64,000 bases of DNA, taken from NCBI RefSeq assembly GCF_026898155.1, contig NZ_CP114029.1:69501-133500 (forward strand), written 5' to 3'. Positions 1 to 8,236 of the stretch are shown here, piece after piece. The DNA is from Jiella pelagia (GTDB taxonomy: Bacteria; Pseudomonadota; Alphaproteobacteria; Rhizobiales; Rhizobiaceae). The position numbers were made by a program, and so were the translations under genes. Below the pieces are notes generated by a model, which was not told the origin of the DNA, ran no database searches, and saw only the letters and a program-made list of their open reading frames with translations. The first letter of the stretch is position 1. The number at the start of each line of letters is the position of its first letter.

Positions 1-678
1 AAAATATTTCTGCGCCCGTTCCAGTCGCGTTGCCTCAATTCCCCGGTCAGCACTTCCCCAGCCAACGACGAATGGCACACTTTTGATGGAGCCGAGCGAC
101 ACGGGAACGGCGTTGTCCGGCCTCCCATTAACCCCTTCGTTGCATTCCTCACTGGATTCTATCAGTTCGTTATTCTCCTTTATCTCAAAGGCCGTGCACA
201 CCGCACCGGGTTCCGCCGACACAGGGCCAGATACCCTGTCCTCTGCGCCACCATCCCCGCCCATAGTTATAGGCGCGATGCGGACCGCCTTAGAAAAGTC
301 GAGCGTGATAGAGCCTGAAACCCGGATGTGCTTTTTCTTGTCGTGCATGTAACTGGATAAAACGGACGTTTTGAACACGCAGTCGCTTGTTTGTTCAACG
401 AGCAACGACTGGGAAACATGTCGAAAGTTCTGTATAACCGCGCCCGGTTCGCTAAAGACGTATTCGGGGACCTCCAATTCCCACAGGCTGGGGCCAGTTT
501 TCCGCCACGTCTCCGGAATGGCAGTTGCCGTCTCTCCGTTGAATGCCGCAAATGCTGTTTCGCCAGACAACCCGAACACGAGGAAAGCCACCGTTTCCTC
601 AGCAGTCTGTGCGTGAGCCGAAGAAGCCGCCGTGCCCATCAGGAACGCGGCGGCGGTAAGAGTTCTGCGGAATGCCAT
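1..678 (-). CDS. Secreted protein of unknown function (3' end outside window)
   Basis: The frame stays open from an ATG at 678 to the window edge (226 codons), so the C-terminus is missing. An AGAAGGA ribosome site lies about 8 bases upstream. The first 24 or so residues look like a Sec signal peptide: a charged start (MAFRRT), a hydrophobic stretch of Ala, Phe, Leu and Met, then Ala-His-Ala before Gln. The mature part has three cysteines and no motif I recognise. It lies beyond the prophage lysis genes, where late-transcribed cargo genes often sit, so it may be prophage cargo or the first host gene. Function unknown. Confidence 0.6.
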   Translation of the reverse strand, partial: MAFRRTLTAAAFLMGTAASSAHAQTAEETVAFLVFGLSGETAFAAFNGETATAIPETWRKTGPSLWELEVPEYVFSEPGAVIQNFRHVSQSLLVEQTSDCVFKTSVLSSYMHDKKKHIRVSGSITLDFSKAVRIAPITMGGDGGAEDRVSGPVSAEPGAVCTAFEIKENNELIESSEECNEGVNGRPDNAVPVSLGSIKSVPFVVGWGSADRGIEATRLERAQKYF

Positions 679-820
679 GCGGGCGTCCTTCTGCGACAGA
701 GAGAATGCGCAGGATGATACCGATTTTGGCAGTAGCAGCAACGCTACTTTGGAAGGCTGATTGTCCTGACTTTCCCGCGTGTCGACGTGTCGACTTGACC
801 GTAACATTGACGGCTTCTGC

Positions 821-2142
821 GGGACTGTCAGGAATTCCGTGTGTGGGCGGGCTTTTTAACATTGTCAGGCCATGGCCCGTGTGAAGCGCTCTCCGTAGAT
901 TATGGCGAACTGCGCCTTGGCCATCGCCCACTCACGCGGCGCCATCTTCCACTCCTTCTCGGCCCGGTTCAAGACAAGAAAGAGGAGCTTCATTGCCGCG
1001 TCGTCGCTCGGGAAATGGCCGCGGGCGCGGACAGCCCGGCGAAGCTTGGAGTTCAGTGCTTCGATAGCGTTCGTCGTGTAGACGATTTTGCGAACTTCCT
1101 CGGGGAAGGCGAAGAACGGGACGACCTCGGCCCAGGCCCGGCGCCAGCTCTGGCCGATGGCTTTGTATTTCTGACCCCATTCACCCTCCTCGAACGCCGT
1201 CAGGGCCTTCTCGGCAGTCCCGGCATTGCTCGCCCGATAGATCTCCTTCAGCGCGGCCGCGACGGCCTTGCGGTCTTTGTAGGAGGTGAAGTCGAGGCTG
1301 TGGCGCAGGAGGTGGACGATGCAGGTCTGAACCGTCGCGTCGGGAAAGACCGCGGTGATCGCCTCGGGAAAGCCCTTCAGGCCGTCGACGACAGCGAGGA
1401 GGACGTCCTCGACACCGCGGTTCTTCATCTCGTTCATGACCCGAAGCCAGAACTTCGCGCCCTCATTCTGCTCCAGCCAGAGGCCGAGGATCTCCTTCGT
1501 GCCGTCGGCCCGGACGCCGAGGGCGATGTGCACCGCCTTGTTGCGGACGAAGCCTTCGTCCCGGATTTTGACCCTCAGTGCGTCAAAGAAGACAAGGGGA
1601 TAGACTGGCTCGAGCGGCCGGGCCTGCCAGGCGGCGACCTCGTCCAGAACGGCATCCGTCACGGCCGAGATCAGATCCGGCGAAACGTCGACGCCGTAAA
1701 GGTCGTGGAGATGCCCGACGATCTCGCGGTTGCTCATGCCGCGGGCGTACATCGAGACGACCTTCTCGTCGAAGCCGGGGAAACGACGTTGGTATTTGGC
1801 GATGAGCTGCGGGTCGAAGCTCGACTGGCGATCCCGCGGGACGGCGAGCTTGAACTTGCCGCTCTCCGTCGTCACCGTCTTCTTGCCGTAGCCGTTGCGG
1901 CCGTTTCCAGCGCCGCTCTCGCCGGCAAGATGATGATCCATCTCGGCATTCAGCGCCCGTTCGGCGAGCGCCTTCTTCAACCCATCGAGCAACCCACCGG
2001 GATCAAAGGCGGTCTTGGCATCGGCGCCGGACAGAAGCTGGTCGAGAAGCGCGTCAGGGATACTGGGTTCTTTGCGGCGGGCCATGGGTGATCTCCTTCG
2101 GTCCCATTATGCCCGCCCACACACGGAATTCCTGACAGTCCC
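821..2142 (-). mobile_element. Complete IS256-family insertion sequence with 8-bp target duplication
   Basis: Perfect 32-bp terminal inverted repeats (starting GGGACTGTCAGGAATTCC) bound the element at 821-852 and 2111-2142. The flanking octamer GCTTCTGC occurs at 813-820 and again at 2143-2150, the 8-bp duplication expected for the IS256 family. The single gene inside is an intact transposase. The insertion lies between the secreted-protein gene and the prophage lysis genes and does not break an obvious reading frame. Perfect ends and duplication suggest a recent insertion. Confidence 0.95.
865..2085 (-). CDS. IS256-family transposase
   Basis: 406 residues, the usual full length for IS256 transposases. 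The DDE catalytic triad is visible: Asp near 168 (VFFDAL), Asp near 234 (AVVDGLKGF) and Glu near 342 (TTNAIEALNSKLRR). The C-motif TNAIE is diagnostic of the family. It catalyses copy-out/paste-in movement of the surrounding element. The frame is intact, so this copy is probably active. A long open frame on the opposite strand is a shadow. Confidence 0.95.
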   Translation of the reverse strand: MARRKEPSIPDALLDQLLSGADAKTAFDPGGLLDGLKKALAERALNAEMDHHLAGESGAGNGRNGYGKKTVTTESGKFKLAVPRDRQSSFDPQLIAKYQRRFPGFDEKVVSMYARGMSNREIVGHLHDLYGVDVSPDLISAVTDAVLDEVAAWQARPLEPVYPLVFFDALRVKIRDEGFVRNKAVHIALGVRADGTKEILGLWLEQNEGAKFWLRVMNEMKNRGVEDVLLAVVDGLKGFPEAITAVFPDATVQTCIVHLLRHSLDFTSYKDRKAVAAALKEIYRASNAGTAEKALTAFEEGEWGQKYKAIGQSWRRAWAEVVPFFAFPEEVRKIVYTTNAIEALNSKLRRAVRARGHFPSDDAAMKLLFLVLNRAEKEWKMAPREWAMAKAQFAIIYGERFTRAMA

Positions 2143-2174
2143 GCTTCTGCCGCCGTCACGGTATGCGTAAGTCG

Positions 2175-2357
2175 TCATTGCGCCAACCAGTACGCCAGCC
2201 CGGCCACCACAATCAGCGCCACCAGCGGCAGCGCCTTCCAGCTTACCCAGACCACCCATGCGAAGAACGCCAGCACCGCCAGCGCGGCAGCGGGAACGGC
2301 CTTCCCTTTCAGGAACGACCAGTCGCGCTTGGGAGGCTCGTACTGCCTAATCGGCAT
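2175..2357 (-). CDS. Small prophage membrane protein
   Basis: 60 residues: a short charged N-terminus (KRDWSFLKGK) followed by two hydrophobic segments at about 21-40 and 43-59. It sits last in the lysis block, overlapping the 3' end of the Rz1-like gene. Size and topology fit a small holin or other lysis-associated membrane protein, but there is no diagnostic motif. The IS256 insertion lies just downstream. Confidence 0.55.
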   Translation of the reverse strand: MPIRQYEPPKRDWSFLKGKAVPAAALAVLAFFAWVVWVSWKALPLVALIVVAGLAYWLAQ

Positions 2358-2631
2358 AGCAGGCCTCCGTCTTGATCGTGTCGTCTACTACAATCCAGCG
2401 CAGTTGCTCATCGGTCAGGCCGGGGAGCAGCTTGTGGGGAAAGTACGTCACAGCCAGGCAGCTAATTGATCGTCCGGCCTCGGGCGCGAGAGCGGCGCTC
2501 TGCGTTGTAGCGCAGGCGCTCATCAAGCTCATCACGGGGAGCATCAACAAAGGTATCATCAATTTCGCGGGCCATGACGGCTTGATCTCTTTCCGTCTCA
2601 GCGGCACGCGTCTTAGCTTTCGTTTGTTCAT
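2347..2631 (-). CDS. Rz1-like outer-membrane lipoprotein (o-spanin candidate)
   Basis: A lipoprotein signal is clear: a basic region, a hydrophobic stretch (LMIPLLMLPVM) and the lipobox L-M-S-A-C. The gene overlaps the upstream coiled-coil gene in another frame, the nested Rz/Rz1 layout of phage spanins. It would be lipidated and sit in the outer membrane, joining with the inner-membrane partner to fuse membranes at lysis. I chose the ATG at 2631 (weak AAGG site); an upstream start at 2670 and a downstream ATG at 2559 are possible. The mature part is longer than typical Rz1, so the call is moderate. Confidence 0.5.
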   Translation of the reverse strand: MNKRKLRRVPLRRKEIKPSWPAKLMIPLLMLPVMSLMSACATTQSAALAPEAGRSISCLAVTYFPHKLLPGLTDEQLRWIVVDDTIKTEACYAD

Positions 2632-2704
2632 CCGAGCGGGCCTTGAGATAAGCGGCAAGCGCCAGCCCAATCTTTTCGACCCACTCTTTCAGCCATGCCA
2701 GCAT
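2462..2704 (-). CDS. Coiled-coil lysis protein (Rz-like i-spanin candidate)
   Basis: 80 residues. An amphipathic or weakly hydrophobic N-terminus (MLAWLKEWVEKIGLALAAYL) is followed by a highly charged helical region rich in Glu, Arg and Lys (about 22-75), as in spanin inner-membrane subunits. The lipoprotein frame is nested in its 3' half. Its start overlaps the stop of the preceding small membrane-protein gene. The membrane anchor is weaker than in classical Rz, so a structural coiled-coil role cannot be excluded. Confidence 0.5.
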   Translation of the reverse strand: MLAWLKEWVEKIGLALAAYLKARSDEQTKAKTRAAETERDQAVMAREIDDTFVDAPRDELDERLRYNAERRSRARGRTIN

Positions 2705-2937
2705 TATTCAGCTGCCACGGTGCCGCTGACCACAGCAGTGTCAGACACAACAACGGTGGTGTTGCCTTCTGCGTCTTCATCCACGAAGAACGCCACGCCG
2801 TCATCCACTAGACCGATGTTGCTGCTAATCCACAGGGACCATTCCGGCTTGCCGAAGGAATAAGCCAGAGCCGCCACAAGCAGCACAACGGCGACAGACA
2901 GCCCAGTAATCGATTTGCGGGATTTATCAAAAGCCAT
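2704..2937 (-). CDS. Small single-span membrane protein of the lysis block
   Basis: 77 residues with one strong transmembrane helix (about 11-29) and an acidic, Thr/Val-rich C-terminus. It lies between the endolysin and the spanin candidates, the usual place for a holin, and its end overlaps the next start. A holin or holin-modulator role is inferred from position and topology only. Confidence 0.5.
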   Translation of the reverse strand: MAFDKSRKSITGLSVAVVLLVAALAYSFGKPEWSLWISSNIGLVDDGVAFFVDEDAEGNTTVVVSDTAVVSGTVAAE

Positions 2938-2995
2938 TTCAATATCTTTCTTTGTATGGGTAGTTTAGCGCGTTCTGACATAACTGCCAATCACA

Positions 2996-3397
2996 CTATG
3001 CAAGCTCAAAATGGCCGGGGTCTTCCGGCTTATTATCGCGGAAATCGTTGTCACCATCCCAATTGCCGCCCATGCGCATATTCACGCCTTCCTCTTTGGC
3101 GGCGGCAGCCATTAGGCCCATCATCACGCCGTAGCGCTTCGTGTCGTTCCAATCGATGGGATAAGGTGCTAGGTCCACCGCGTGCGCGTAACCGCTGGGC
3201 TGCATCAGGTGCTTGCTTTTAAGGGTAGCACTGACGCCTTTAGCCAGGTTGGCCTTTTGCTCTTCCAACATGCGTAGCGTCTGCAAAACGGTGATGTCCA
3301 TAACGTCGTAGCTAAACGCGCGGAATACCACACGTCGCAGGTCAGGATGTAATTGATTGAGCAGGAAAAGGCTTTTGCGGCTCCAGACGTATTTCAT
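2996..3397 (-). CDS. M15-family endolysin (L-alanyl-D-glutamate peptidase type)
   Basis: 133 residues, the compact size of phage M15 peptidases. The zinc-site pattern is recognisable: Ser-Lys-His ahead of SGYAHAVDLAPY (His and Asp ligands), then a C-terminal PGHFEL carrying the last His ligand. It would cut the peptide stem of peptidoglycan and release phage at the end of infection. There is no signal peptide, so it would need a holin, consistent with the small membrane proteins just downstream. Confidence 0.85.
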   Translation of the reverse strand: MKYVWSRKSLFLLNQLHPDLRRVVFRAFSYDVMDITVLQTLRMLEEQKANLAKGVSATLKSKHLMQPSGYAHAVDLAPYPIDWNDTKRYGVMMGLMAAAAKEEGVNMRMGGNWDGDNDFRDNKPEDPGHFELA

Positions 3398-3439
3398 AAA
3401 GGCATTATGGCGCGATTAAACGCTAGCGGCAAATAAATC

Positions 3440-3868
3440 TTAACTGGCCACGGTCCGCACCGCATGGACCACACGCGGGATTAAATCGAACACCCATAAA
3501 ACGACCCCTCCCAGGGCGACAACGACTGTCAGGAGAGTACCGCCACCCCACACAATGCGGTCATACTGCTTCATCAGGAACGCGAGGTCTCTCTTGAGAG
3601 GCGCTACATCCTCAATCCGCTCCTGCCTCAGGTCTTCCATCTCTTTCTTAAGCGTCTGCTTTACCGCCATCGTCTCAGCAGCGTTCATTATGTGATTGTT
3701 CTGCATCTGCTCCCGCTGTTGCTTCGCGTCATCCCTCATATGGCGGATGCAGTCGAGCATTTCGCGGCGGAATTCGCTTAGAGCCTCCTCTTGGCCTCTG
3801 AAACCTTCGGCAATCCATTCCTTGAGGTAATTGTCGGCCTTCGTCATGGTACGGCGCGCTTCGGACAT
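3440..3868 (-). CDS. Coiled-coil protein with C-terminal membrane anchor
   Basis: 142 residues. A long charged helical region (about 5-95, rich in Glu, Arg and Gln) is followed by one transmembrane segment (about 107-128) and a short tail. The layout resembles haemolysin XhlA-like phage proteins that assist lysis, but I see no sequence signature proving it. It lies between tail-fibre genes and the endolysin, which supports a lysis-related or membrane-tethered role. Confidence 0.5.
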   Translation of the reverse strand: MSEARRTMTKADNYLKEWIAEGFRGQEEALSEFRREMLDCIRHMRDDAKQQREQMQNNHIMNAAETMAVKQTLKKEMEDLRQERIEDVAPLKRDLAFLMKQYDRIVWGGGTLLTVVVALGGVVLWVFDLIPRVVHAVRTVAS

Positions 3869-3919
3869 TTCTTGTCCATGTATCTATTGATCCAGTATTG
3901 TCGGGATTTATGGACCATA

Positions 3920-4657
3920 CTACATCACAATTACATTTACACTGAATGCATCATTGTAGGCCTGGCTACCGTTGTACGTTCCCACGCGGCAGGATGTAGT
4001 GGTTCTGGAAAATGAAGACCCTGTCAGCAGGAATTCACTTGCGATAAAGCCGTTCGAGGCTCCTCCACCTGCCGGGTTTGAACCCGTGACGATTACCGTG
4101 AAGTTGGTATTGGGTAATGCATTGGTGAAATTGATCGTATAGTCACCCGCACCGTTTCTCACGACGCTTGAGACGTTATATCCGCCACGGATAGCCACAC
4201 TCCCCGATCGACCATCAAAGTTCACGTGGGCTTTGGCTACGCCCGGTGCGCTCACGACACCGCCGCCGTCTACGCTCAATCCACTGCCAATCTGGACAAC
4301 GCCAGGGGAGCCAGTTGTCGCCAAATCTGCGTTGAGTGTTCCGCCCGTGACAGTGAGGGATGTGCCCGGCTCCACCTGTGTCGGGGATCCATCAGCGCCC
4401 CAACCTTGGAGCTTATTGGCGGTCCCATCTGCCTGCTTAGCGAGCGTCACAGAACCATCAGACAGCGGGCTTGACGCGATGATTTCACCAATCGCTTCCA
4501 GAAGCTGGCCATTATCCTCCTTAACCAGGCTAATACCCGCACCTTCGATAACGGAAGCGATTTCGTTTTGGACGGCGTTAAACCAATCCGGGCTCACAAT
4601 AGTCCCGTTCTGAAAGTTGTTTTCTGCCGTGGCGTTTAAAGTATCGATTTTGTGCAT
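3920..4657 (-). CDS. Tail fibre-like protein
   Basis: 245 residues. The N-terminus (about 1-60) closely resembles that of the upstream collar-domain protein: both start with M-K-ID, then a short stretch, a segment DEIA/QNEIA, and KEDNGQLLEAI. This marks two paralogous fibre proteins sharing an attachment module. The C-terminal half is a Gly/Ser/Thr/Asn-rich beta region typical of distal fibre parts. It probably contributes to host-surface binding. The C-termini differ, as expected for receptor-binding divergence. Confidence 0.65.
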   Translation of the reverse strand: MHKIDTLNATAENNFQNGTIVSPDWFNAVQNEIASVIEGAGISLVKEDNGQLLEAIGEIIASSPLSDGSVTLAKQADGTANKLQGWGADGSPTQVEPGTSLTVTGGTLNADLATTGSPGVVQIGSGLSVDGGGVVSAPGVAKAHVNFDGRSGSVAIRGGYNVSSVVRNGAGDYTINFTNALPNTNFTVIVTGSNPAGGGASNGFIASEFLLTGSSFSRTTTSCRVGTYNGSQAYNDAFSVNVIVM

Positions 4658-4666
4658 TAGAGATGC

Positions 4667-5455
4667 TTACGTTTTGATGATATAGTTCACATATGCGTTG
4701 AGCGGGCGCGTCTCATTGCCACCGGTCGCATCAATTGCGGCACCTTTACCTGTATAACTGCCAACAGAACCCTCAATGGCGGACGGGTTGCCCCCCTGTG
4801 CGCTAGCAGCCATGTCGTATGTGTGCGTGTGTGACTTTATCTGATCGCTCTGCACCGAGCCCACAGCATTGCCTGTGGCGCCACCTGAGGACATCGCCGT
4901 GCGTGACGCCTTGTCAGGATCGCGGCCAGCCGTGCCGTCCACGCCGCGCAGGAAGCGGCCCCGGTAATCCGGCAGATTGAACGTGGTGGACCCATCCCCC
5001 GAGCCATGCGCCGTCCCCATTACCGCAAACAGGCTTGAGTAGGTGGCGCGGTTAACCGCAGCCCCATCACACATCAACCATCCGGTCGGCGCTGATGTGC
5101 CGACAAATGGCGCAACCATTCCAGCAGGGAGAACAATGGGAAGGTCTTCAACAGTCAGTTGGCGAAAAGCCGGAGGCGCGTCGCTGCCCGTAGACGGCCC
5201 GGCAAAAAAGGTTCGCTGCGGCTGGTCTCCAAAGGTGGTTGCTGAATCGTCTATAAGCTGGACGATGGCTTCAAAGAGTTGCCCATTATCCTCTTTATCC
5301 AGGCTAATGCTCGCACCGACAACCACGTTTGCGATCTCGTCCATCAGCGTATTCATAAAGTCGGCGGTGACTTCCGTTGCCAGAATACCCTCCGCAGAAT
5401 TTCCGCTGGTAAAGCGATTGTCGCTGGTTGCTCCGGGTCCGTCTATTTTATACAC
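4667..5455 (-). CDS. Phage tail collar-domain fibre protein
   Basis: 262 residues. After an N-terminal attachment module shared with the downstream fibre gene, residues about 115-165 carry a tail-collar domain (SAPTGWLMCDGAAVNR, then TFNLPDYRGRFLRG). The C-terminus has a His-rich SHTHTY patch common in collar proteins, where such histidines bind metal. It belongs to the distal tail or fibre and follows the baseplate genes in the order usual for Mu-like tails. Confidence 0.85.
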   Translation of the reverse strand: MYKIDGPGATSDNRFTSGNSAEGILATEVTADFMNTLMDEIANVVVGASISLDKEDNGQLFEAIVQLIDDSATTFGDQPQRTFFAGPSTGSDAPPAFRQLTVEDLPIVLPAGMVAPFVGTSAPTGWLMCDGAAVNRATYSSLFAVMGTAHGSGDGSTTFNLPDYRGRFLRGVDGTAGRDPDKASRTAMSSGGATGNAVGSVQSDQIKSHTHTYDMAASAQGGNPSAIEGSVGSYTGKGAAIDATGGNETRPLNAYVNYIIKT

Positions 5456-5505
5456 ATACTCACGCCTTATTATATTTGCAGCTTATCAGAATTAAACATT
5501 TATTA

Positions 5506-6093
5506 TCAAGCGCCGTATCCAAACAGGAGAGTTGTATGCGCCGGTTTAACCCTGTTCAGGGTGCATTCAAGCCGCTCATTTCCCCAAGACACAAGGCGCT
5601 CTCCCACGGCAGACTGTCCCACCCTGAACGGCGTCTCCGTCTCTTCAGGTGCGTTGATGCGCCATGTCAGCGCATATTCTTCCGAATATACGGGATCACC
5701 AGCCGCTCCATACCCAGCCCGGAATGGCCTAAACTCCGTGATTGTAACGGTAAATCCGATTAGGGACGCCAAACTTATAAAATACGCCGGAGATTGTCCG
5801 CCTATCTGCGCAAGCCTCGCTGCCACCGCTGCGCGGCGGGCCTGGAGGGTATCCAACCCGGCCCCACATTCATCATCTGCAATTGTGATCCTCTCCCAGT
5901 CCGCCAAAAGCTCGTTGGCCACTCGTGGGTCCGTTTCCTGCAATAGAACAGACACCCGGTCATCCAGGCGCGCCAGAGTGTCGGCCATAGCCGTCAGCAG
6001 CTTAGATAGGTTGCTGTCAGGCTCCCTTGTCCACGCCCCTCCAGGGGGAAGCATGGCTTGCAGCGCTCGTGTGTAGTCTAAAACGCGGGCCAT
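5506..6093 (-). CDS. Mu gp48-like / YmfQ-like tail protein
   Basis: 195 residues. The family pattern is visible: LPPGGAWTR near the N-terminus, the LLADWERITIADDECG segment, an Arg-Ala-rich helix (LQARRAAVAARL), and a C-terminal LNRVKPAHTTLLF. It is a baseplate wedge-to-fibre adaptor in Mu-type tails. Its ATG overlaps the stop of the baseplate J-like gene (translational coupling). Synteny J-like, then gp48-like, then fibre supports the call. Confidence 0.85.
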   Translation of the reverse strand: MARVLDYTRALQAMLPPGGAWTREPDSNLSKLLTAMADTLARLDDRVSVLLQETDPRVANELLADWERITIADDECGAGLDTLQARRAAVAARLAQIGGQSPAYFISLASLIGFTVTITEFRPFRAGYGAAGDPVYSEEYALTWRINAPEETETPFRVGQSAVGERLVSWGNERLECTLNRVKPAHTTLLFGYGA

Positions 6094-7139
6094 TAGACAA
6101 ACTCCACCGTACCTATAACCGGCAGCGCATACTCGTCCGCCTGGTGGTTGGCTGTCGGGCTGACCACGCTATTGTCCGACTCTCCCGCCGCGATGCTCAC
6201 AGCTTCACGAATACGGCTCAGCAATATTTTCCCGCCCGGCTTTGAGTCCCTGCGTATAAGGTCTTCAAGCTCGGCTATCACCGCTGCCCGAACGAACTCG
6301 GTGTCCGGCGCCACATGAACCTGCAAATTGATCGGCGACTCCGTGGGCGCAAACACGGTAACATCCGCCGTAACGGGACGACGTGCTTCTATGTAGGTTT
6401 GAACCGCATCAACGGTCTCTGTGTCCGGAAGAGGTCCACCGTCTCTGTCGTCCGAAACGATGGCAACCCCAACTGACCCCACCCCGAGGTAGCTTGGGTA
6501 GACCCACGCACGGGTCACAGCCGCGTTGGCCTTTGCCCATGACTCATAGTCCGCCTGCGAGCCGCCGTGCGGTGCTTGTTTGATGCGTTCCAACAGCCGA
6601 CCGCGCAGGGCGGCGTCGGATTCCGTGTCGGCACCTCCCGATATTTCCCCAGCAGCTATGGTGTTACCGACCCCCGACTGGGCTTCAACGAGGCTTAACG
6701 ACGTGCCTGCGCCCACATTTCCGGCAGAGCCCGCAACCACCGCAGTAACGGGGATGGAGGAGGTTCCGCTTGCGATCGTTGCGTCTACCGTTGTTACGTA
6801 TTGAACGCCGTCACCTCGTTGAAGAATTGTGCCGCTTGCCACGGTCACGCCGTTAGTACCGGAAAATTGGGCACTGCCGCTGGCATAGGTTGCCGCATTG
6901 CGCTGAATACCCCAGATGGATGCCCACCGCTCAAGGTTTTCCGCATCTGCCGTATCTGGAAAGAGTTGCCGCGATGCCCACTCTAAATTACCGTATAGCT
7001 GATGTGCGGCGCCTGCCACGACTCGGCTAATAACGTACAAAAATCCACGCTTTAAGAGCGGCCCTACACTAAGGCGGCTTTGTATGTCCGATTCCGCCCG
7101 GGAAACAAGGTCAGCTAAAGTCGGGCGGTTAAATGGCAT
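6093..7139 (-). CDS. Baseplate J-like protein (Mu gp47 type)
   Basis: 348 residues. The N-terminus (RPTLADLVSRAESDIQSRL) and the following AENLERWASIWGIQRNAAT segment are typical of baseplate J-like proteins, and a repetitive Gly/Thr/Ala-rich central region follows. It forms a main part of the baseplate wedge. It sits directly between gp46-like and gp48-like genes as in phage Mu. Confidence 0.9.
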   Translation of the reverse strand: MPFNRPTLADLVSRAESDIQSRLSVGPLLKRGFLYVISRVVAGAAHQLYGNLEWASRQLFPDTADAENLERWASIWGIQRNAATYASGSAQFSGTNGVTVASGTILQRGDGVQYVTTVDATIASGTSSIPVTAVVAGSAGNVGAGTSLSLVEAQSGVGNTIAAGEISGGADTESDAALRGRLLERIKQAPHGGSQADYESWAKANAAVTRAWVYPSYLGVGSVGVAIVSDDRDGGPLPDTETVDAVQTYIEARRPVTADVTVFAPTESPINLQVHVAPDTEFVRAAVIAELEDLIRRDSKPGGKILLSRIREAVSIAAGESDNSVVSPTANHQADEYALPVIGTVEFV

Positions 7140-7151
7140 TCGCTAATGTTC

Positions 7152-7649
7152 TTAAATGGTTTTTATAGTTTCACCGGATAGGTCCAGCAGCATATTCATA
7201 CCATACTGTACAGTAAGAATTGAAGTATCACCAGACGCCCGCGCCTCATTCATTGCGGCAACGCCACGCCATAGGCTGTCATACTTTTGATCGGCACCGC
7301 GGGTGATGATTATGCTCAGGTTTATACGATACAAACCGTCCCGCACCGCGCTTGCTGTAACCGTTCCAGCAATACCCTCAGCAATAAGCCATAGCAGGCC
7401 TTCTCGGGCGCATTCCTCCACACGCCTTACAGTCTCTGACGTGATTTTTGCCCGGCCAAGCGTCCACAAAACGCTCCCGAATCTGTCAGCAGCGCTGTCC
7501 GGCCACCAACCGCGCTCCCCGTCTGCGCTCCGGCCATCGCTGAACAGACTGGCCAAAACCGCCGTCTCCAAGCCTTGGTCCGCAGCCAAGTCATTACCTA
7601 TCAGGCCGATGTCATAACCTGTACCGCTTTGTTGTATCAGTACGTCCAT
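7152..7649 (-). CDS. Mu gp46-like baseplate protein
   Basis: 165 residues. The segment ERGWWPDSAADRFGSVLWTL and the helix VRRVEECAREGLLWLI are characteristic of the GP46 family (related to T4 gp25-like wedge components). Neighbours are gp45-like upstream and J-like downstream, the Mu order. It contributes to the baseplate wedge and sheath initiation. Confidence 0.85.
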   Translation of the reverse strand: MDVLIQQSGTGYDIGLIGNDLAADQGLETAVLASLFSDGRSADGERGWWPDSAADRFGSVLWTLGRAKITSETVRRVEECAREGLLWLIAEGIAGTVTASAVRDGLYRINLSIIITRGADQKYDSLWRGVAAMNEARASGDTSILTVQYGMNMLLDLSGETIKTI

Positions 7650-7651
7650 AC

Positions 7652-8236
7652 TTACATGCTCCCTCCAGGCCCGCCCGTGGTTCCGCCGCTGTCGCCGGAA
7701 TGACTGTGGCCGTTAAATACGGTGCGCATACCGCTCATTGTCTTTCCGTCCTGATCCTGCACATCGCCGCTACTGGAAAAAACGGGGGTGTTTGCCTGTA
7801 CCCGCGTGGACGCATTCATTTCAACTGTCGGCGCATTGAGTTCAATTTTGCTTAAAGCATTTACGCGCAAGGTGTTTGTGGTTATTTCCACGACACGACC
7901 ACGTTTTAATACAACAGCGTCGCCCTCATCAGAATATAGAGCGACCTCCCCGGCACTTAAGCTTCTTAGCCGGTATCGGCGATCATCCACGACCACAACA
8001 AGGCCATGCTCCCTGTTTCCAGATGGGAATACAACTACCGCCTCAGCGCCCGTATGCGGGACACTGGTAAACCCGTAATTCTGAAACCGCTCCACATCGT
8101 CTCGAACCTCACCATGTAGCGCGTTCAGTTGAAGAGATTGCATTTTTGACCCATCCGAAACGGCGGACACCACGGCGCGGCTAACCAGCAGCAAAACTCG
8201 CTGATATACCCGTTGGACCGCGTTATTTCCCGTCAC
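7652..8236 (-). CDS. Baseplate spike protein (Mu gp45 / gpV type)
   Basis: 194 residues. The N-terminal half has the OB-like gpV pattern (QLNALHGEVRDDVERFQNYG then GAEAVVVFPSG). The C-terminus contains GHSHSGDSG, a His-x-His motif like those that bind iron at the membrane-piercing tip of Mu and P2 spikes. It would be the central spike that punctures the outer membrane. It overlaps the gp44-like gene by four bases. Confidence 0.9.
   Translation of the reverse strand: MTGNNAVQRVYQRVLLLVSRAVVSAVSDGSKMQSLQLNALHGEVRDDVERFQNYGFTSVPHTGAEAVVVFPSGNREHGLVVVVDDRRYRLRSLSAGEVALYSDEGDAVVLKRGRVVEITTNTLRVNALSKIELNAPTVEMNASTRVQANTPVFSSSGDVQDQDGKTMSGMRTVFNGHSHSGDSGGTTGGPGGSM

Noticed and set aside
841-2091. 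416-codon open frame on the plus strand
   Set aside because: It is the antisense of the IS256 transposase; GC-rich genes leave long open antisense frames and it shows no family motif.
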